Source: Cytophagaceae bacterium
GTDB taxonomy: Bacteria; Bacteroidota; Bacteroidia; Cytophagales; Cyclobacteriaceae
Length of the DNA stretch: 64,000 nt
Direction: 5' to 3'
Assembly: GCA_006969745.1 (NCBI GenBank)
Contig: CP030886.1
Span: 1,647,234 to 1,711,233, forward strand
Numbering within the stretch: position 1 is the stretch's first letter; each line of letters starts with the position of its first letter. The translations under genes and the position numbers were made by a program. Shown one piece after another: positions 8,372 through 18,015 of the stretch. Below the pieces are notes generated by a model. The model was given only the letters and a program-made list of their open reading frames with translations. It was not told the origin of the DNA and did not search any database.

Positions 8372-9801
8372 CCGGTTGTATCGGGAACTAATTCCCCTTC
8401 TGATTTGGCAATCAAAGTTGCTACGGTAGCATCACCCGTTACATTGGTGACTGTCCTACACATATCCAAAAATCTATCTACCGGAAAGATGATTGCCACC
8501 CAGGCAGGATTTAATCCGACAGATTGTAAAACAACAATCATCATAATCAATCCGGCACTTGGTACAGCAGCAGCTCCAATGGAGGCCAAAGATGCTGTTA
8601 AAACAATTGTTAGTTGCTGTCCGATGGTTAGGTCTATGAAATGCAGTTGAGCCATGAAAATTACTGCAACAGCCTGGTGTAAGCTTGTTCCATCCATATT
8701 AACCGTAGCTCCGATCGGTAGGACGAAGCTGGATATCTTTTTGGGAACTCCCAAACCTTTTTCAACGCATTCCATGGTTACCGGTAATGTGGCAGCACTT
8801 GAGCTCGTAGAAAAAGCTAAAAACTGTGCAGGACTCATCTTTTTAAAGAAATCCTGATACGAGAAACCCTTCATCAGCAATTTCAAGATCAATGGATACA
8901 TGATGAAAATTACGAAAAACAATCCTCCCAGTAAGGTCAATGAATAAGATCCTAAGCCCAGGAATATTTCGAATACTTCTGCAGGTGTATCGGCCATTTT
9001 TGCGACTACTCCAGCAAGCAGTGCAAATACAAAAAATGGTGCAGCCTTCATCACAATATCCACCATTTTTAAAAATACGGAGTTTATACTTTCAACAAAT
9101 GCAACAACTGGTGCAACCGAGTCTTTGGGCAACAATACAATCGTGACCCCAAAGAATATGGCAAAGAAAATGACCTGAAGCATGAGCTGGTTGTTCGAAA
9201 TGGATAGAATGATGTTTTCCGGAACCATGTCGACCACAAATTTCAATGGAGAGCTCTCCTTTGTTTGTTCTGCTTTGGTCATTTTGTCTTCAAGATCTTT
9301 TCGCTCTTGCTCAGACATCTCTCGTTCTGCCTGGGCATCAGTCAGATACTTGCTGTATTCAGGGTCTGACAAGAATGATTGACCATCTTGCGAAAGCCCC
9401 ATATTATTGTCTTGCAGCCATATTTCATAAGAAAGGCGATTCTTGATGCGCTGAGTCTCATCTATGTGTGACCCTGGCTTTATCACATTCACAAAAAGAA
9501 GCCCAACTCCTATTGCCAAAAAAGTAGTAATCATATAAGCGGAAACTGTCTTCGCTCCTAATCTGCCCAAACTGGAGACATCACTTAATCCTGAAATACC
9601 ATTAATAATTGAAAACAATACAAGAGGTACTGCTATGAATTTAAGGAGTCTAATAAATATGGTCCCGAAAGGATCAATCCAATCAATTGTAAACTCATTC
9701 CAGCCGAGATAACTGGAGGCAAAAGCCCAGATTGTGCCTAATACTAATCCGATTACAATTTTGGTATGTAGAGGTAATTTCTTCATTGAATTCTTAGTCA
9801 T
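8368..9801 (-). CDS. Dicarboxylate/amino acid:cation symporter (DAACS), with loop insertion
   Basis: This 477-residue inner-membrane carrier belongs to the GltP/DctA family, which takes up glutamate, aspartate or C4-dicarboxylates with sodium or protons. Typical parts are the re-entrant serine-rich loop FLAFSTSSSAATLPVTMECVEKGLG, the sodium/substrate helix GATVNMDGTSLHQAVA, and VDRFLDMCRTVTNVTGDATVATLIAKSEGE, where the aspartate and arginine near the C-terminus bind substrate. It is about 40 residues longer than its tandem paralogue because of a charged insertion around residues 130-180. Its start overlaps the stop of the other symporter gene by 8 bases. Confidence 0.93.
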   Translation of the reverse strand: MTKNSMKKLPLHTKIVIGLVLGTIWAFASSYLGWNEFTIDWIDPFGTIFIRLLKFIAVPLVLFSIINGISGLSDVSSLGRLGAKTVSAYMITTFLAIGVGLLFVNVIKPGSHIDETQRIKNRLSYEIWLQDNNMGLSQDGQSFLSDPEYSKYLTDAQAEREMSEQERKDLEDKMTKAEQTKESSPLKFVVDMVPENIILSISNNQLMLQVIFFAIFFGVTIVLLPKDSVAPVVAFVESINSVFLKMVDIVMKAAPFFVFALLAGVVAKMADTPAEVFEIFLGLGSYSLTLLGGLFFVIFIMYPLILKLLMKGFSYQDFFKKMSPAQFLAFSTSSSAATLPVTMECVEKGLGVPKKISSFVLPIGATVNMDGTSLHQAVAVIFMAQLHFIDLTIGQQLTIVLTASLASIGAAAVPSAGLIMMIVVLQSVGLNPAWVAIIFPVDRFLDMCRTVTNVTGDATVATLIAKSEGELVPDTTG

Positions 9802-11110
9802 TAACGTGCTCCTTCAATATTTCTTCATCAATTGCATCTTCGGTAGAAGCTACAACTACTGAAACAGCAGCGTCGCCACTTATATTTATCATAGTTCTTA
9901 CCATATCAAGGATTCTTTCCGGCGCCATAATCAATGCAATGCCTGCTGCAGGAATACCAACGGCTTCCAGAACTATGACAAGCATCACCAATCCTGCGCC
10001 CGGGACGCCTGCGGTACCAACGGCCGCAAGGGTGGCTGTGAGTACGATCATTAGCTGAGAGCTAAGAGAAAGATCCAGTCCAAGCGCCTGAGCAATGAAA
10101 ATTGCAGATACCCCTTGATAGAGGCTTGTTCCATTCATATTAATGGTAGCGCCCAAAGGCAAAACGAAGCTGCTTACTTCTTCAGAAACACCTAGGTGCT
10201 TCTCCACTCGTTCCATAGTGACCGGTAGCGTAGCTGTACTTGAGCTAGTACTAAAGCCCAGCAACATGGCTGGTCGCATGCCTTTAAAAAAGTCAAGTAC
10301 ATTGATTTTGGAAAAAGTTTTAAGCAAAAGCGGGTAAATCACCAACATCATAATCAGCATTCCGCCAATAACTGTCATTGAGTACCAAAGAAGGGCATAG
10401 AGCAACTCCCACGCTTTTGTAGGGTCATCTCCTGCTATTTCTATCATCAACGATGCAATCAGTCCAAAAACACCATATGGAGCTATTAGCATTATAAACT
10501 CAACAACCTTTATGATAACTTCATTCAGTCCATCAAAAAAGGCTATAACTGGTGCACTTTTATCCTTTGGCACCTTAAGCATGGCAATACCTATAATTAT
10601 GGCAAAAAATACTACCTGAAGCATTGCGCTGTTGCTGGTAGTTGCCATGAAAATATTGTCAGGAACCATGTCAACCAATGGCTGTAAAGGGCCTCTGGAT
10701 TTTACTTGTTCTGCAAAGTCTATTTTACCTGCTGCATTGGAATTGTACAGCTCCATCAAATTAGTACGTGTTGACTCAGGAAGTTTATGACCGGGCTTCA
10801 CTATTGCGACAATAGAGAGTCCTATGGTGATTGAAATTATTGTGGTGACAATGAAGATTAACAATGTTTTGCCCCCCATTCTCGTTAGCTTGGAGATATC
10901 ACCAATGTTTGCAACACCAATAATCAAAGATGCCAAAACAAGGGGTACGGCAATCATTTTTAGGCCTCGGATAAAGATGGTTCCAATTGGCTTGATATAA
11001 TCAATGGTGAAGCCTGACATGGACGGAAACTGGATGCAAAGCATACCAAAACCAAGTCCCAAGGCCATTCCTATTAAGATCTTGGTGTGAAGGGGAAGCC
11101 GTTTAATCAT
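9794..11110 (-). CDS. Dicarboxylate/amino acid:cation symporter (DAACS)
   Basis: A 438-residue carrier of the same family as the gene downstream, at the usual family length. It has LLGFSTSSSTATLPVTMERVEKHLG (serine-rich re-entrant loop), GATINMNGTSLYQGVS (sodium site; NMNGTS where the paralogue has NMDGTS), and PERILDMVRTMINISGDAAVSVVVA. It is the first gene of a two-gene operon, overlapping its paralogue by 8 bases. DAACS carriers work as homotrimers; whether the two mix is unknown. The differing NM(N/D)GTS residue could alter ion coupling, but that is inference. Confidence 0.93.
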   Translation of the reverse strand: MIKRLPLHTKILIGMALGLGFGMLCIQFPSMSGFTIDYIKPIGTIFIRGLKMIAVPLVLASLIIGVANIGDISKLTRMGGKTLLIFIVTTIISITIGLSIVAIVKPGHKLPESTRTNLMELYNSNAAGKIDFAEQVKSRGPLQPLVDMVPDNIFMATTSNSAMLQVVFFAIIIGIAMLKVPKDKSAPVIAFFDGLNEVIIKVVEFIMLIAPYGVFGLIASLMIEIAGDDPTKAWELLYALLWYSMTVIGGMLIMMLVIYPLLLKTFSKINVLDFFKGMRPAMLLGFSTSSSTATLPVTMERVEKHLGVSEEVSSFVLPLGATINMNGTSLYQGVSAIFIAQALGLDLSLSSQLMIVLTATLAAVGTAGVPGAGLVMLVIVLEAVGIPAAGIALIMAPERILDMVRTMINISGDAAVSVVVASTEDAIDEEILKEHVND

Positions 11111-11148
11111 TTGGAATAGTTAGGTTCAAAGTGAAAACTAATGTCGCA

Positions 11149-12231
11149 TTAGCCTCGCAATTTATTGGTTTGAGCTAATAAATAGAAATCTGCAATGACT
11201 AAGGCCGACATTGCCTCAACTATTGGCACTGCACGCGGCACGACACATGGATCGTGCCTGCCTTTACCGCTGACAGTAGTTTCGTTTCCACTTTTGTCAA
11301 TGCTTTTTTGATCTTGCATAATGGTGGCAACTGGTTTAAAGGCAACGTTGAAGTAAATATCTTCTCCATTTGAAATGCCACCCTGGATACCACCTGAATG
11401 GTTCGTTGTAGTTTGTATTTTTCCATCTCTGTTTTCTATGGAATCGTTGTGTCCAGAACCACGCATTTCCACACCTGCAAAACCGCTTCCTAATTCAAAT
11501 CCTTTTACCGCATTTATGGATAGCATAGCCTGACCAAGTGATGCACTTAACTTGTTGAATAATGGCTCACCCAATCCGACCGGCACATTGGATATAACAC
11601 CGGTAACAACGCCGCCAATAGTATCTCTCTCTTTTCTTACCTGATCAATATAATCGAACATTTTCTTCGCCATTTCCAAATCGGGACACCTCACGTCGTT
11701 GGATTCTGTATTGCTGAGGTCGAGCTCCGTATGCGATTTAGTAAGCTTAATATCGCCAACCTGGCTGACGTATGCCTGGCATTTAATATTCTTTTGGTTG
11801 AGCATAAGTTTAGCTACCGCCCCAGCAGCTACCCATCCTGCTGTGATTCTCGCCGAGCTACGTCCACCTCCACGATAATCGCGAATACCATATTTTTCCT
11901 GATAGGTAAAGTCTGCATGAGATGGCCTGTAAACATCTTTGATGTGGTCGTAATCTTTGCTTTTTTGATCTTGATTTTTTATCAAAATAGTGATTGGCGC
12001 TCCGGTGGATTTCCCTTCAAAAACACCTGAGTAAAATTCAAAGCTGTCGGCTTCTTTTCTTTGAGTAGTAATGCGTGATTGGCCTGGTTTCCTTCGGTCA
12101 AGTTCGGATTGGATAAAATTCTCATCCAACTCAATTCCGGCAGGAAAGCCATCAATGGTTACACCAACACCCTGTCCATGCGATTCGCCAAAGGAGGTGA
12201 TTTTAAGAATATTGCCAAACGTGTTACTCAT
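11149..12231 (-). CDS. aroC: Chorismate synthase
   Basis: This 360-residue enzyme converts 5-enolpyruvylshikimate-3-phosphate to chorismate using reduced FMN, the last common step to aromatic amino acids. Signatures are complete: [18 protein letters not shown] near residue 15, [15 protein letters not shown], the [22 protein letters not shown] motif and [16 protein letters not shown] with the C-terminal catalytic region. It starts 3 bases after the batD stop, so it may be read from the same transcript, though the functions are unrelated. Confidence 0.97.
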   Translation of the reverse strand: MSNTFGNILKITSFGESHGQGVGVTIDGFPAGIELDENFIQSELDRRKPGQSRITTQRKEADSFEFYSGVFEGKSTGAPITILIKNQDQKSKDYDHIKDVYRPSHADFTYQEKYGIRDYRGGGRSSARITAGWVAAGAVAKLMLNQKNIKCQAYVSQVGDIKLTKSHTELDLSNTESNDVRCPDLEMAKKMFDYIDQVRKERDTIGGVVTGVISNVPVGLGEPLFNKLSASLGQAMLSINAVKGFELGSGFAGVEMRGSGHNDSIENRDGKIQTTTNHSGGIQGGISNGEDIYFNVAFKPVATIMQDQKSIDKSGNETTVSGKGRHDPCVVPRAVPIVEAMSALVIADFYLLAQTNKLRG

Positions 12232-12234
12232 GGA

Positions 12235-13686
12235 TTAAGCTGTCTTTTTGAACAGCAGATAGGCCGTAAAGCCCAAGGTTAAAGCAATAAAGATATTAAC
12301 AATGATGGTAAACCAGCTACTTCCATCAATTGGTTTTAAATCATTATCAGCAATAGCAATCTGATCATAAAAATCCCCTAAATCATTCGATGCAATCGAT
12401 AAATTCTTTCGGCTTTCACCAGTCACGTTGAGCACTAGCTCAGATTTTAAGGTATCATAGGTTTCCATATCAGGATTGAAGAAAATCCATGAAAAATAGT
12501 CCGACATATTATACTCGCCGGGTTCATTTGGTATTGCGTAGAAATCATAGGTCTTGACGCCCCTGACCTTACCTCCGCCTCTGTTTACCTGTTGAGTTAC
12601 GTTTGGGGCATAAAAATCAAAATCGCTTTCTGCTTCAGGCTTTGGCGGTTCAATGGCCGTCACGTTGCCTTCTCCAGCAATATTAAATTTATAGGTAAAA
12701 CTCTGACCTGTTTCAAGGTTTGTGGAGCTTATTTCTTCATTTAAACGATAATCTCCTACTGCCACCTGATCTCTCAATGGATGCGGAGGCAGCTCTTTGA
12801 CCTTGACCTTTTTTTCTTTGGAATAAAATGTCTCAAAGTCTTCTTGTCTGTTTCTTCCAAAAAATGATGGATTCTTGGCGATCTTATATTTGATCATTTT
12901 CAAGCCAATAGAAGGAAACGCGATATCCTGCTGAGTCAACGGATAGTAAGCTGTTTGATAAATTTTGTACCTGGTATAGTTTCTTCCGCCGATAGTCACT
13001 GGATCCCCAGAAATTTGATCGATACTGAAATTTTCTTCCCAACAGCTTGGAGGTTTTACGGTCTTTACGATTTCTGTAATTTGATTGGCTAAATCGTAAA
13101 ATCGCATTTCTGCCCGATTAGATTCTGCTACATAAAATGCTAAAGTAGCTGTAAATCCTTCCCCTACATATACCTCATCCTTGTCTAGTGTAAGTGCCAC
13201 AAAAGCATCTGCTTTGATGTCTACAAATTCGTCTGCTTCGGATCTTCTTCCGAAAAATTCTGAGAAAGGATCGCGTGTTGAATGTCCCGGTCTTCCTTGC
13301 CGCTGAACGGCATCTCCCACAGTAATTTGCGTTCCCTCGGATTTTACGTCTTTCCCATTAATTGTCATAAAAAAAGGTGCCAAGAGAAAGGTGCCCTTTT
13401 CTGTTGCCTGATAGTTTTGAGTCAGGCTTTGCGTGGAAGACATTTTCCCGTTTACATAATTGGTTGTGGTTGAAGATGACGTACCGCGTTTTATGAATCC
13501 TTCGATAGAGGGGAAATCGCTGTACTGCTTCAGGCGATCATTTTCAACCTGAATTGTCACAGTAAAATATTGATTGATGCCTATCTCATTTTCTCCGATT
13601 TTGACAGAAACATCCTGAGAAAAAATATTTGTTGCAGATATTAAGATGACAGCACAACCTATCCAAAACTTGTTCGTTAACCTCAT
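12235..13686 (-). CDS. batD: BatD-type envelope protein
   Basis: This 483-residue protein matches the BatD/oxygen-tolerance family. It begins with a signal peptide (cleavage near residue 23, after NIFS), has several immunoglobulin-like beta domains (VSVKIGENEIGINQYFTVTI; DAFVALTLDKDEVYVGEGF; TYKFNIAGEGNVTAIEPPKPE), and ends in a single TM helix (WFTIIVNIFIALTLGFTAYLLF) with a short basic tail. BatD proteins usually sit next to MoxR and VWA proteins (BatA/BatB); here it is alone, and the nearest MoxR/VWA pair at 18.8-21.4 kb is of a different subfamily. aroC follows after 3 bases. Confidence 0.87.
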   Translation of the reverse strand: MRLTNKFWIGCAVILISATNIFSQDVSVKIGENEIGINQYFTVTIQVENDRLKQYSDFPSIEGFIKRGTSSSTTTNYVNGKMSSTQSLTQNYQATEKGTFLLAPFFMTINGKDVKSEGTQITVGDAVQRQGRPGHSTRDPFSEFFGRRSEADEFVDIKADAFVALTLDKDEVYVGEGFTATLAFYVAESNRAEMRFYDLANQITEIVKTVKPPSCWEENFSIDQISGDPVTIGGRNYTRYKIYQTAYYPLTQQDIAFPSIGLKMIKYKIAKNPSFFGRNRQEDFETFYSKEKKVKVKELPPHPLRDQVAVGDYRLNEEISSTNLETGQSFTYKFNIAGEGNVTAIEPPKPEAESDFDFYAPNVTQQVNRGGGKVRGVKTYDFYAIPNEPGEYNMSDYFSWIFFNPDMETYDTLKSELVLNVTGESRKNLSIASNDLGDFYDQIAIADNDLKPIDGSSWFTIIVNIFIALTLGFTAYLLFKKTA

Positions 13687-13847
13687 GTGTATTGTAATTC
13701 AATGCATCTTTTGAAATGTCGCAGAATCTAACTGACTGATTTCATTTCAACCGCTAATTTTTACTCAAACTAAATGTTATAATTAATCATTCGCTAAATC
13801 CAAACGCCAAATTTAAGGTGTGGGTTTGGTCATTAACAATTATTCAC

Positions 13848-14030
13848 ATGCTGGAGTACTTTAAAACTATTTTATCGAAAGTAAGCTTTGATAAACGGCT
13901 TTTCGAGAAGGAACTAAGAAAAGCAATCAAAGCACTAATTCCGGATGAGGTGTACGAATTAAGAGAATGGTGTTATGCCAAGTTTGGCAAAAAGTATGAA
14001 CCCATTCTTATATCCTGCTTCTCCGAATAA
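13848..14030 (+). CDS. Small conserved-looking cytoplasmic protein (60 aa)
   Basis: The ATG at 13848 gives 60 residues: MLEYFKTILSKVSFDKRLFE, then KELRKAIKALIPDEVYELREW and CYAKFGKKYEPILISCF. It is charged, helical and has no TM segment. A longer frame from 13818 exists, but the extra ten residues look like upstream DNA. I believe similar short proteins occur in other Bacteroidota, but their role is not known to me. It is a monocistronic gene: the 161-base gap before it separates it from divergent batD, and a strong bidirectional terminator lies 4 bases after its stop. Confidence 0.7.
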   Translation: MLEYFKTILSKVSFDKRLFEKELRKAIKALIPDEVYELREWCYAKFGKKYEPILISCFSE

Positions 14031-14034
14031 ATAA

Positions 14035-14070
14035 AAAGCCCCGATGCGACTGCATCGGGGCTTTCTTTTT
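14035..14070. terminator. Bidirectional rho-independent terminator
   Basis: Perfect 13-base arms (AAAGCCCCGATGC at 14035-14047 and its complement at 14052-14064) around the loop GACT, with A-runs on the left and T-runs on the right. It serves both the 60-residue protein gene (plus) and the mechanosensitive-channel-like gene (minus). Confidence 0.93.
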
Positions 14071-14086
14071 CATTTTGAATTTTATC

Positions 14087-15259
14087 TTATTTCTTATTCT
14101 GAAATTTCTTAAGAATCTGCTCCATATGCTTCCCGGCAGCTTCCCTACCTCCCAGACCATATGAAAGAGCCACAGCCACGGCGATAGCACCGAGAGTCAA
14201 CCCGAAAGCTAGCTCAACTATACTGTTTGCAATACCCATGGTTCTTAAAGCAATCGCCAGAAAAAGGCCCACAATAGCGACCCTCGCTATTCCGGCTACA
14301 AATGCATTGTTCTCTGATGCACTCATGGATTTATAAATAATTGAGCTTAGGAAGTTACCCATTACAAGGATAATCAGTCCGAATAGCACATTACCTGACA
14401 GGTTCAAGATTGTATGAAGTACTTCAGCCAGGCGGTCAAGTCCTAACATCTCAACACCAGAGATTACTCCGAAAAATACCATGAAGAAGAATATGATGTT
14501 GGCCACAATGGATGAGAGCTTTTGCTTTCCTAACACCGATTTTAACTGAAGCTTATCTACCAGCTTATCAATACCAACGTTAGCTAGCAAGTCTTTAACA
14601 AAGGATGTGATGAACCTTCCTCCAACAACGAATATTGCAATGATTAGAATCGCTCCTATAATGTTCGGAACGGAATCCAGCATTTGGTGCAAGACATTGT
14701 TAGCAGGATTTGTGATCGCTTCGAGGTGAAGTGCATTAAGACCTTGAATGATGAAAGGAATGAAAATAACAATGAATACAACTTGCTGAATGAAATGTAC
14801 CAGCTTGTCGGTTTCTTTGAATCCCATATTATTGGCCAACCGATCAAAGAAGCTTCCGGCCATTTTCACCAGATTAGAAATAAACTTAGCAATGATATAA
14901 CCAATGAATATGATGGCCATACCTGCCAAAATATTTGGAATGAATCCGAGGAATTCATTGAGCATATTTCTGATGGGATCCAGAACATAGCTCACGCCAA
15001 GCATTTCCAGGACAATCAGCAAAATGATCAGCATTAGAACATAGTACACCAAATTGGCAATGAACTTATTGGTATCAACAATCGTGTTGCCTAACAATCG
15101 CTCATCCCACTCGGTCTTTTTCATCAGGCTATGCACTACTTTTCTCATAAGTATTGCAAATAGCCATCCGATAATCAATACCACTACTGCACCCACCACT
15201 CCTGGTAGTGAATCACTCACCGTATGGATCAGGCGCTCTAAATAATCTGGCATATTCAT
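14087..15259 (-). CDS. Mechanosensitive ion channel family protein (TM-helix repeat type)
   Basis: This 390-residue inner-membrane protein contains several copies of the conserved TM-helix repeat found in some MscS-related proteins: PGVVGAVVVLIIGWLFAILM, FIPNILAGMAIIFIGYIIAKF, VPNIIGAILIIAIFVVGGRFI and LFGLIILVMGNFLSSIIY. Each is a glycine-rich helix followed by an amphipathic stretch. The C-terminus GLGGREAAGKHMEQILKKF resembles the end of this family. A classical MscS beta domain is not visible, so ion conduction is inferred from the family. It is a single gene between a terminator and the promoter at 15299. Confidence 0.82.
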   Translation of the reverse strand: MNMPDYLERLIHTVSDSLPGVVGAVVVLIIGWLFAILMRKVVHSLMKKTEWDERLLGNTIVDTNKFIANLVYYVLMLIILLIVLEMLGVSYVLDPIRNMLNEFLGFIPNILAGMAIIFIGYIIAKFISNLVKMAGSFFDRLANNMGFKETDKLVHFIQQVVFIVIFIPFIIQGLNALHLEAITNPANNVLHQMLDSVPNIIGAILIIAIFVVGGRFITSFVKDLLANVGIDKLVDKLQLKSVLGKQKLSSIVANIIFFFMVFFGVISGVEMLGLDRLAEVLHTILNLSGNVLFGLIILVMGNFLSSIIYKSMSASENNAFVAGIARVAIVGLFLAIALRTMGIANSIVELAFGLTLGAIAVAVALSYGLGGREAAGKHMEQILKKFQNKK

Positions 15260-15298
15260 CTTTAGGTTGGTTTAGTTAAAATTAATCTTCTATATATC

Positions 15299-15306
15299 CA
15301 AATATA
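15299..15306 (-). promoter_or_regulatory. Bacteroidota -7 box (TATATTTG) before the channel gene
   Basis: Read on the minus strand, TATATTTG matches TAnnTTTG exactly, 39 bases before the channel gene's ATG. The nearest TTG upstream is only about 14 bases away, shorter than the usual 19-21, so the -33 box is unclear. Confidence 0.4.
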
Positions 15307-15346
15307 GACATTTTAGGAACCAACCTTGACTATTAAATTCTTCGAA

Positions 15347-16009
15347 TTAATCCATTACTCGACCGTCTTCTAATTGGACGACTCGAGAACCATATTCGGC
15401 AAATTTTTCGTTATGTGTAACTTGAATAATAGTCATGCCTTCATCGTGAAGTTGCTTTAAGACATCCATAACCTCCTCTCCTTGAGAAGAATGAAGATTT
15501 CCAGTAGGCTCATCGGCCAATAAAAGCTGCGGCTTTCCGATAATTGCACGAACTACGCCTACCAGCTGCTGCTGACCACCGGAAAGTTGCTCAGGAAACA
15601 AGTCTTTTTTAGCTACCATGTTGAATCTATCAAGCATTTCAGCGATCATGCTGGCGCGCTCTTTTCCTTTGATGCCGCGATAGATTAAAGGTGTTTCGAT
15701 GTTTTCGTATACGGTAAGTTCATCTATCAGGTGATAGGCCTGAAAAATAAAACCAATATGTTCTTTGTGAATTCTAGAGATTCTCTTCTCGCGAAGTTTG
15801 TGTACAGGCTCATCCATGAAGTAGTATTCTCCTTCCGATGGCTTATCCAGCATTCCTATTATATTGAGCAATGTGGATTTTCCTGAACCTGATGGTCCCA
15901 TTATGCTTACAAATTCACCTTCATTGATTTCTAAATCAACTCCTTTCAAAATGAAAGTCCTTTGGTATTTTGATTCGATGAATTTACTTACGTCTTTTAG
16001 GTTGATCAT
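15347..16009 (-). CDS. ABC transporter ATP-binding protein (MacB/LolD type), without a permease
   Basis: A 220-residue ATPase of the family that powers lipoprotein release or macrolide/peptide export. Visible motifs: Walker A GPSGSGKST (about residue 39), Q-loop FIFQAYHLIDELTVYENI, signature LSGGQQQLVGVVRA, Walker B LLLADEPTGNL and the switch VTHNEKFAEYG. The signature helix reads QQQLVGVVRA, where QQQRVAIARA is usual, so the arginine after the glutamines is replaced by leucine. No permease gene is adjacent: neighbours are a channel-like protein and an AhpD-like protein. It must pair with a permease encoded elsewhere. Confidence 0.9.
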   Translation of the reverse strand: MINLKDVSKFIESKYQRTFILKGVDLEINEGEFVSIMGPSGSGKSTLLNIIGMLDKPSEGEYYFMDEPVHKLREKRISRIHKEHIGFIFQAYHLIDELTVYENIETPLIYRGIKGKERASMIAEMLDRFNMVAKKDLFPEQLSGGQQQLVGVVRAIIGKPQLLLADEPTGNLHSSQGEEVMDVLKQLHDEGMTIIQVTHNEKFAEYGSRVVQLEDGRVMD

Positions 16010-16064
16010 GTATTTGAGGTTTTTGACAAGCTAAACCTAACGAAATCAAATGAATTTAGATACA

Positions 16065-16625
16065 CTAATCATATTTGTATCCGCCAGGATTTTTTTCAAG
16101 GTGCACGCCAAGTCCTAAAACAATACGATTTACAAAATTGAAGTAGGCGATAACCAAGGCGGCATCCAAAATTTCCCGATCAGAAAATCCAATTTCTCTT
16201 AGAGGGTTCACCAAGTTTCCATCTTCTGATTTCTCAGGATTTTCAGTTAGTTCTTTGGCATAGCGACACAAAGATTTTTCCTTTTCTTCTAATGGTGCAT
16301 CTTCAAAATTTTTCTGAAATGCTTCTAGCTTCTGTTCGTCTTTCCAGAAATTCTTAACGGCCTCCAGATGATGTGTCTGGCAGTATTGACATTTGTTGGA
16401 TATTGAAACAACAACAGCCATCATCTCTCGATGAACTCTTTTAAGCGGCGACTTCCCAAACATGATTGTCATGTAAAGGTCCATGTGGTTTACGATTGAC
16501 TGTGGGTTGAGCGATTGTATTTTATGTACTTCGGCAATTTTTCCTCTACTCTTTATCAGGTCGTCATAGATTTCTTTGAGCTGCCCCTCTGCTTGTTCGG
16601 GTTGTATTACGTCTATATAAGGCAT
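16065..16625 (-). CDS. Carboxymuconolactone decarboxylase/AhpD-like peroxidase-related protein
   Basis: This 186-residue helical protein carries the AhpD-type redox motif in VSISNKCQYCQTHHLEAV (CxxC followed by the conserved histidine), within MFGKSPLKRVHREMMAVV. The C-terminal part has SDREILDAALVIAYFNFVNRIVLGLGV, typical of the peroxidase-related subfamily. Such proteins reduce peroxides or act in thiol relay. It overlaps the PhoH stop by one base, so it is co-transcribed downstream of phoH. Confidence 0.87.
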   Translation of the reverse strand: MPYIDVIQPEQAEGQLKEIYDDLIKSRGKIAEVHKIQSLNPQSIVNHMDLYMTIMFGKSPLKRVHREMMAVVVSISNKCQYCQTHHLEAVKNFWKDEQKLEAFQKNFEDAPLEEKEKSLCRYAKELTENPEKSEDGNLVNPLREIGFSDREILDAALVIAYFNFVNRIVLGLGVHLEKNPGGYKYD

Positions 16626-17965
16626 TATAACAAGTCGTTTGCAAGGTTAGCTAGTTCAGATCTTTCTCCTTTTTCCAATGTGATATGAGCAAACATTGGG
16701 TGATCCTTGATTCGATCTATCAAATATGACAAGCCATTTGATTGCGAATCGAGGTAAGGTGTGTCTATTTGATAAATGTCACCTGTAAAAATGATCTTGG
16801 TGTTTTCGCCTGCTCTTGTAATGATCGTCTTCACTTCATGGGGCGTAAGGTTTTGCGCCTCATCCACTATGAAAAAGATATTGGACAAACTTCTTCCCCG
16901 TATATAGGCCAATGGCGTAATCATCAATTTTTCCTGATTTACCATATCTGTGATTCGGGTAAATTCTTTGTCATTTTCTCGGAACTGATGTTGGATAAAC
17001 TTAAGGTTGTCCCACAGTGGTTCCATGTAGGGATTGAGCTTGGATTTGATATCTCCTGGTAAGTATCCGATGTCCTTGTTGCTTAATGGAACAATAGGTC
17101 TCGCTAAATAAATCTGCTTAAAATTTCTTCGCTGTTCCAAAGCTGATGCCAATGCTAATAATGTCTTGCCTGTTCCAGCTACTCCATTTATGCTTACCAA
17201 CTTAATGTCTGGATTTAGCATGGCGTGCATCGCAAATGTTTGTTCTGCGTTTTTCGGTTTAATGCCGTAAACCATTTGCTTTTCTACCTTCTCAACTGCA
17301 TCATCCGTAGGATTGTAATAGCCAAGGACGGAGTTTTTTTCACTTTTTAGAATGAAATAATTATTGGCAGGGAATTTCTTGCGCATCAAAATCTTTTTGC
17401 GATCGATGACATTCTTTTTGAACAGCTCATCGATGTGCTCAGAATTGATGTCTTCGAGCTCAGTCATACCTGTTGTGAGCAGAGTATTGACATTTTTGAT
17501 TTTGCCGGTTTCATAGTCCTCAGCTGGTAGCTCAAGGGATTTAGCTTTAAGCCTCAGGTTTATATCTTTTGATACAAGTATTACTTTTCTTTTAGGCTCC
17601 TGCTCTTTTACGGTAAGAGCAGCATTCAAAATGCGATGATCGTTCTTGCCATCATTAAATATTTGGGTGGCATCAATCGTGCTTTCAGAATCCATAATCA
17701 CCTTAAAGCACCCTTTCGATTTACCATTTAAAGGGATCCAGTCCTGGAGGCTATGATCTTTTGCCAATCTATCGAGCAATCGGATAAATTCTCTGGCTTC
17801 AAAGTTTTTGGTGTCGTTGCCCTTCTTAAATTGGTCCAGTTCTTCCAATACAGTAATTGGTAATCCTACGTCATGCTCCGCAAAATTGAGAATTGAATCG
17901 TGTGAGAATAAAATGACTGAGGTATCGAGTACGAATATCTTCTTCTGCTTGGAGGATTTAGCCAT
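16625..17965 (-). CDS. PIN domain-PhoH ATPase fusion (PhoH2 type)
   Basis: A 446-residue protein with an N-terminal PIN ribonuclease domain (residues 8-150; FVLDTSVILFSHD, VLEELDQFK, and DHRILNAAL and VSKDINLRLKA acidic sites) and a C-terminal PhoH ATPase domain (from about residue 235). The ATPase shows Walker A GVAGTGKTLLAL, Walker B FFIVDEAQNLTPHEV and TKIIFTGD. Proteins of this layout act as ATP-dependent RNA-unwinding ribonucleases. An AhpD-like gene follows with a one-base overlap. The start ATG at 17965 is preceded by a short gap with a weak inverted repeat. Confidence 0.93.
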   Translation of the reverse strand: MAKSSKQKKIFVLDTSVILFSHDSILNFAEHDVGLPITVLEELDQFKKGNDTKNFEAREFIRLLDRLAKDHSLQDWIPLNGKSKGCFKVIMDSESTIDATQIFNDGKNDHRILNAALTVKEQEPKRKVILVSKDINLRLKAKSLELPAEDYETGKIKNVNTLLTTGMTELEDINSEHIDELFKKNVIDRKKILMRKKFPANNYFILKSEKNSVLGYYNPTDDAVEKVEKQMVYGIKPKNAEQTFAMHAMLNPDIKLVSINGVAGTGKTLLALASALEQRRNFKQIYLARPIVPLSNKDIGYLPGDIKSKLNPYMEPLWDNLKFIQHQFRENDKEFTRITDMVNQEKLMITPLAYIRGRSLSNIFFIVDEAQNLTPHEVKTIITRAGENTKIIFTGDIYQIDTPYLDSQSNGLSYLIDRIKDHPMFAHITLEKGERSELANLANDLL

Positions 17966-18015
17966 TCAGTGTAGTGGTTTATAGTTCCGAAAAGGGATCA
18001 ACCGTAATATTGGAG

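Noticed and set aside
12235..13686. BatD as part of the MoxR/VWA unit at 18.8-21.4 kb
   Set aside because: The genes are 5 kb apart with unrelated genes between, and that MoxR/VWA pair is of the magnesium-chelatase-like type without TM segments, unlike BatA/BatB.
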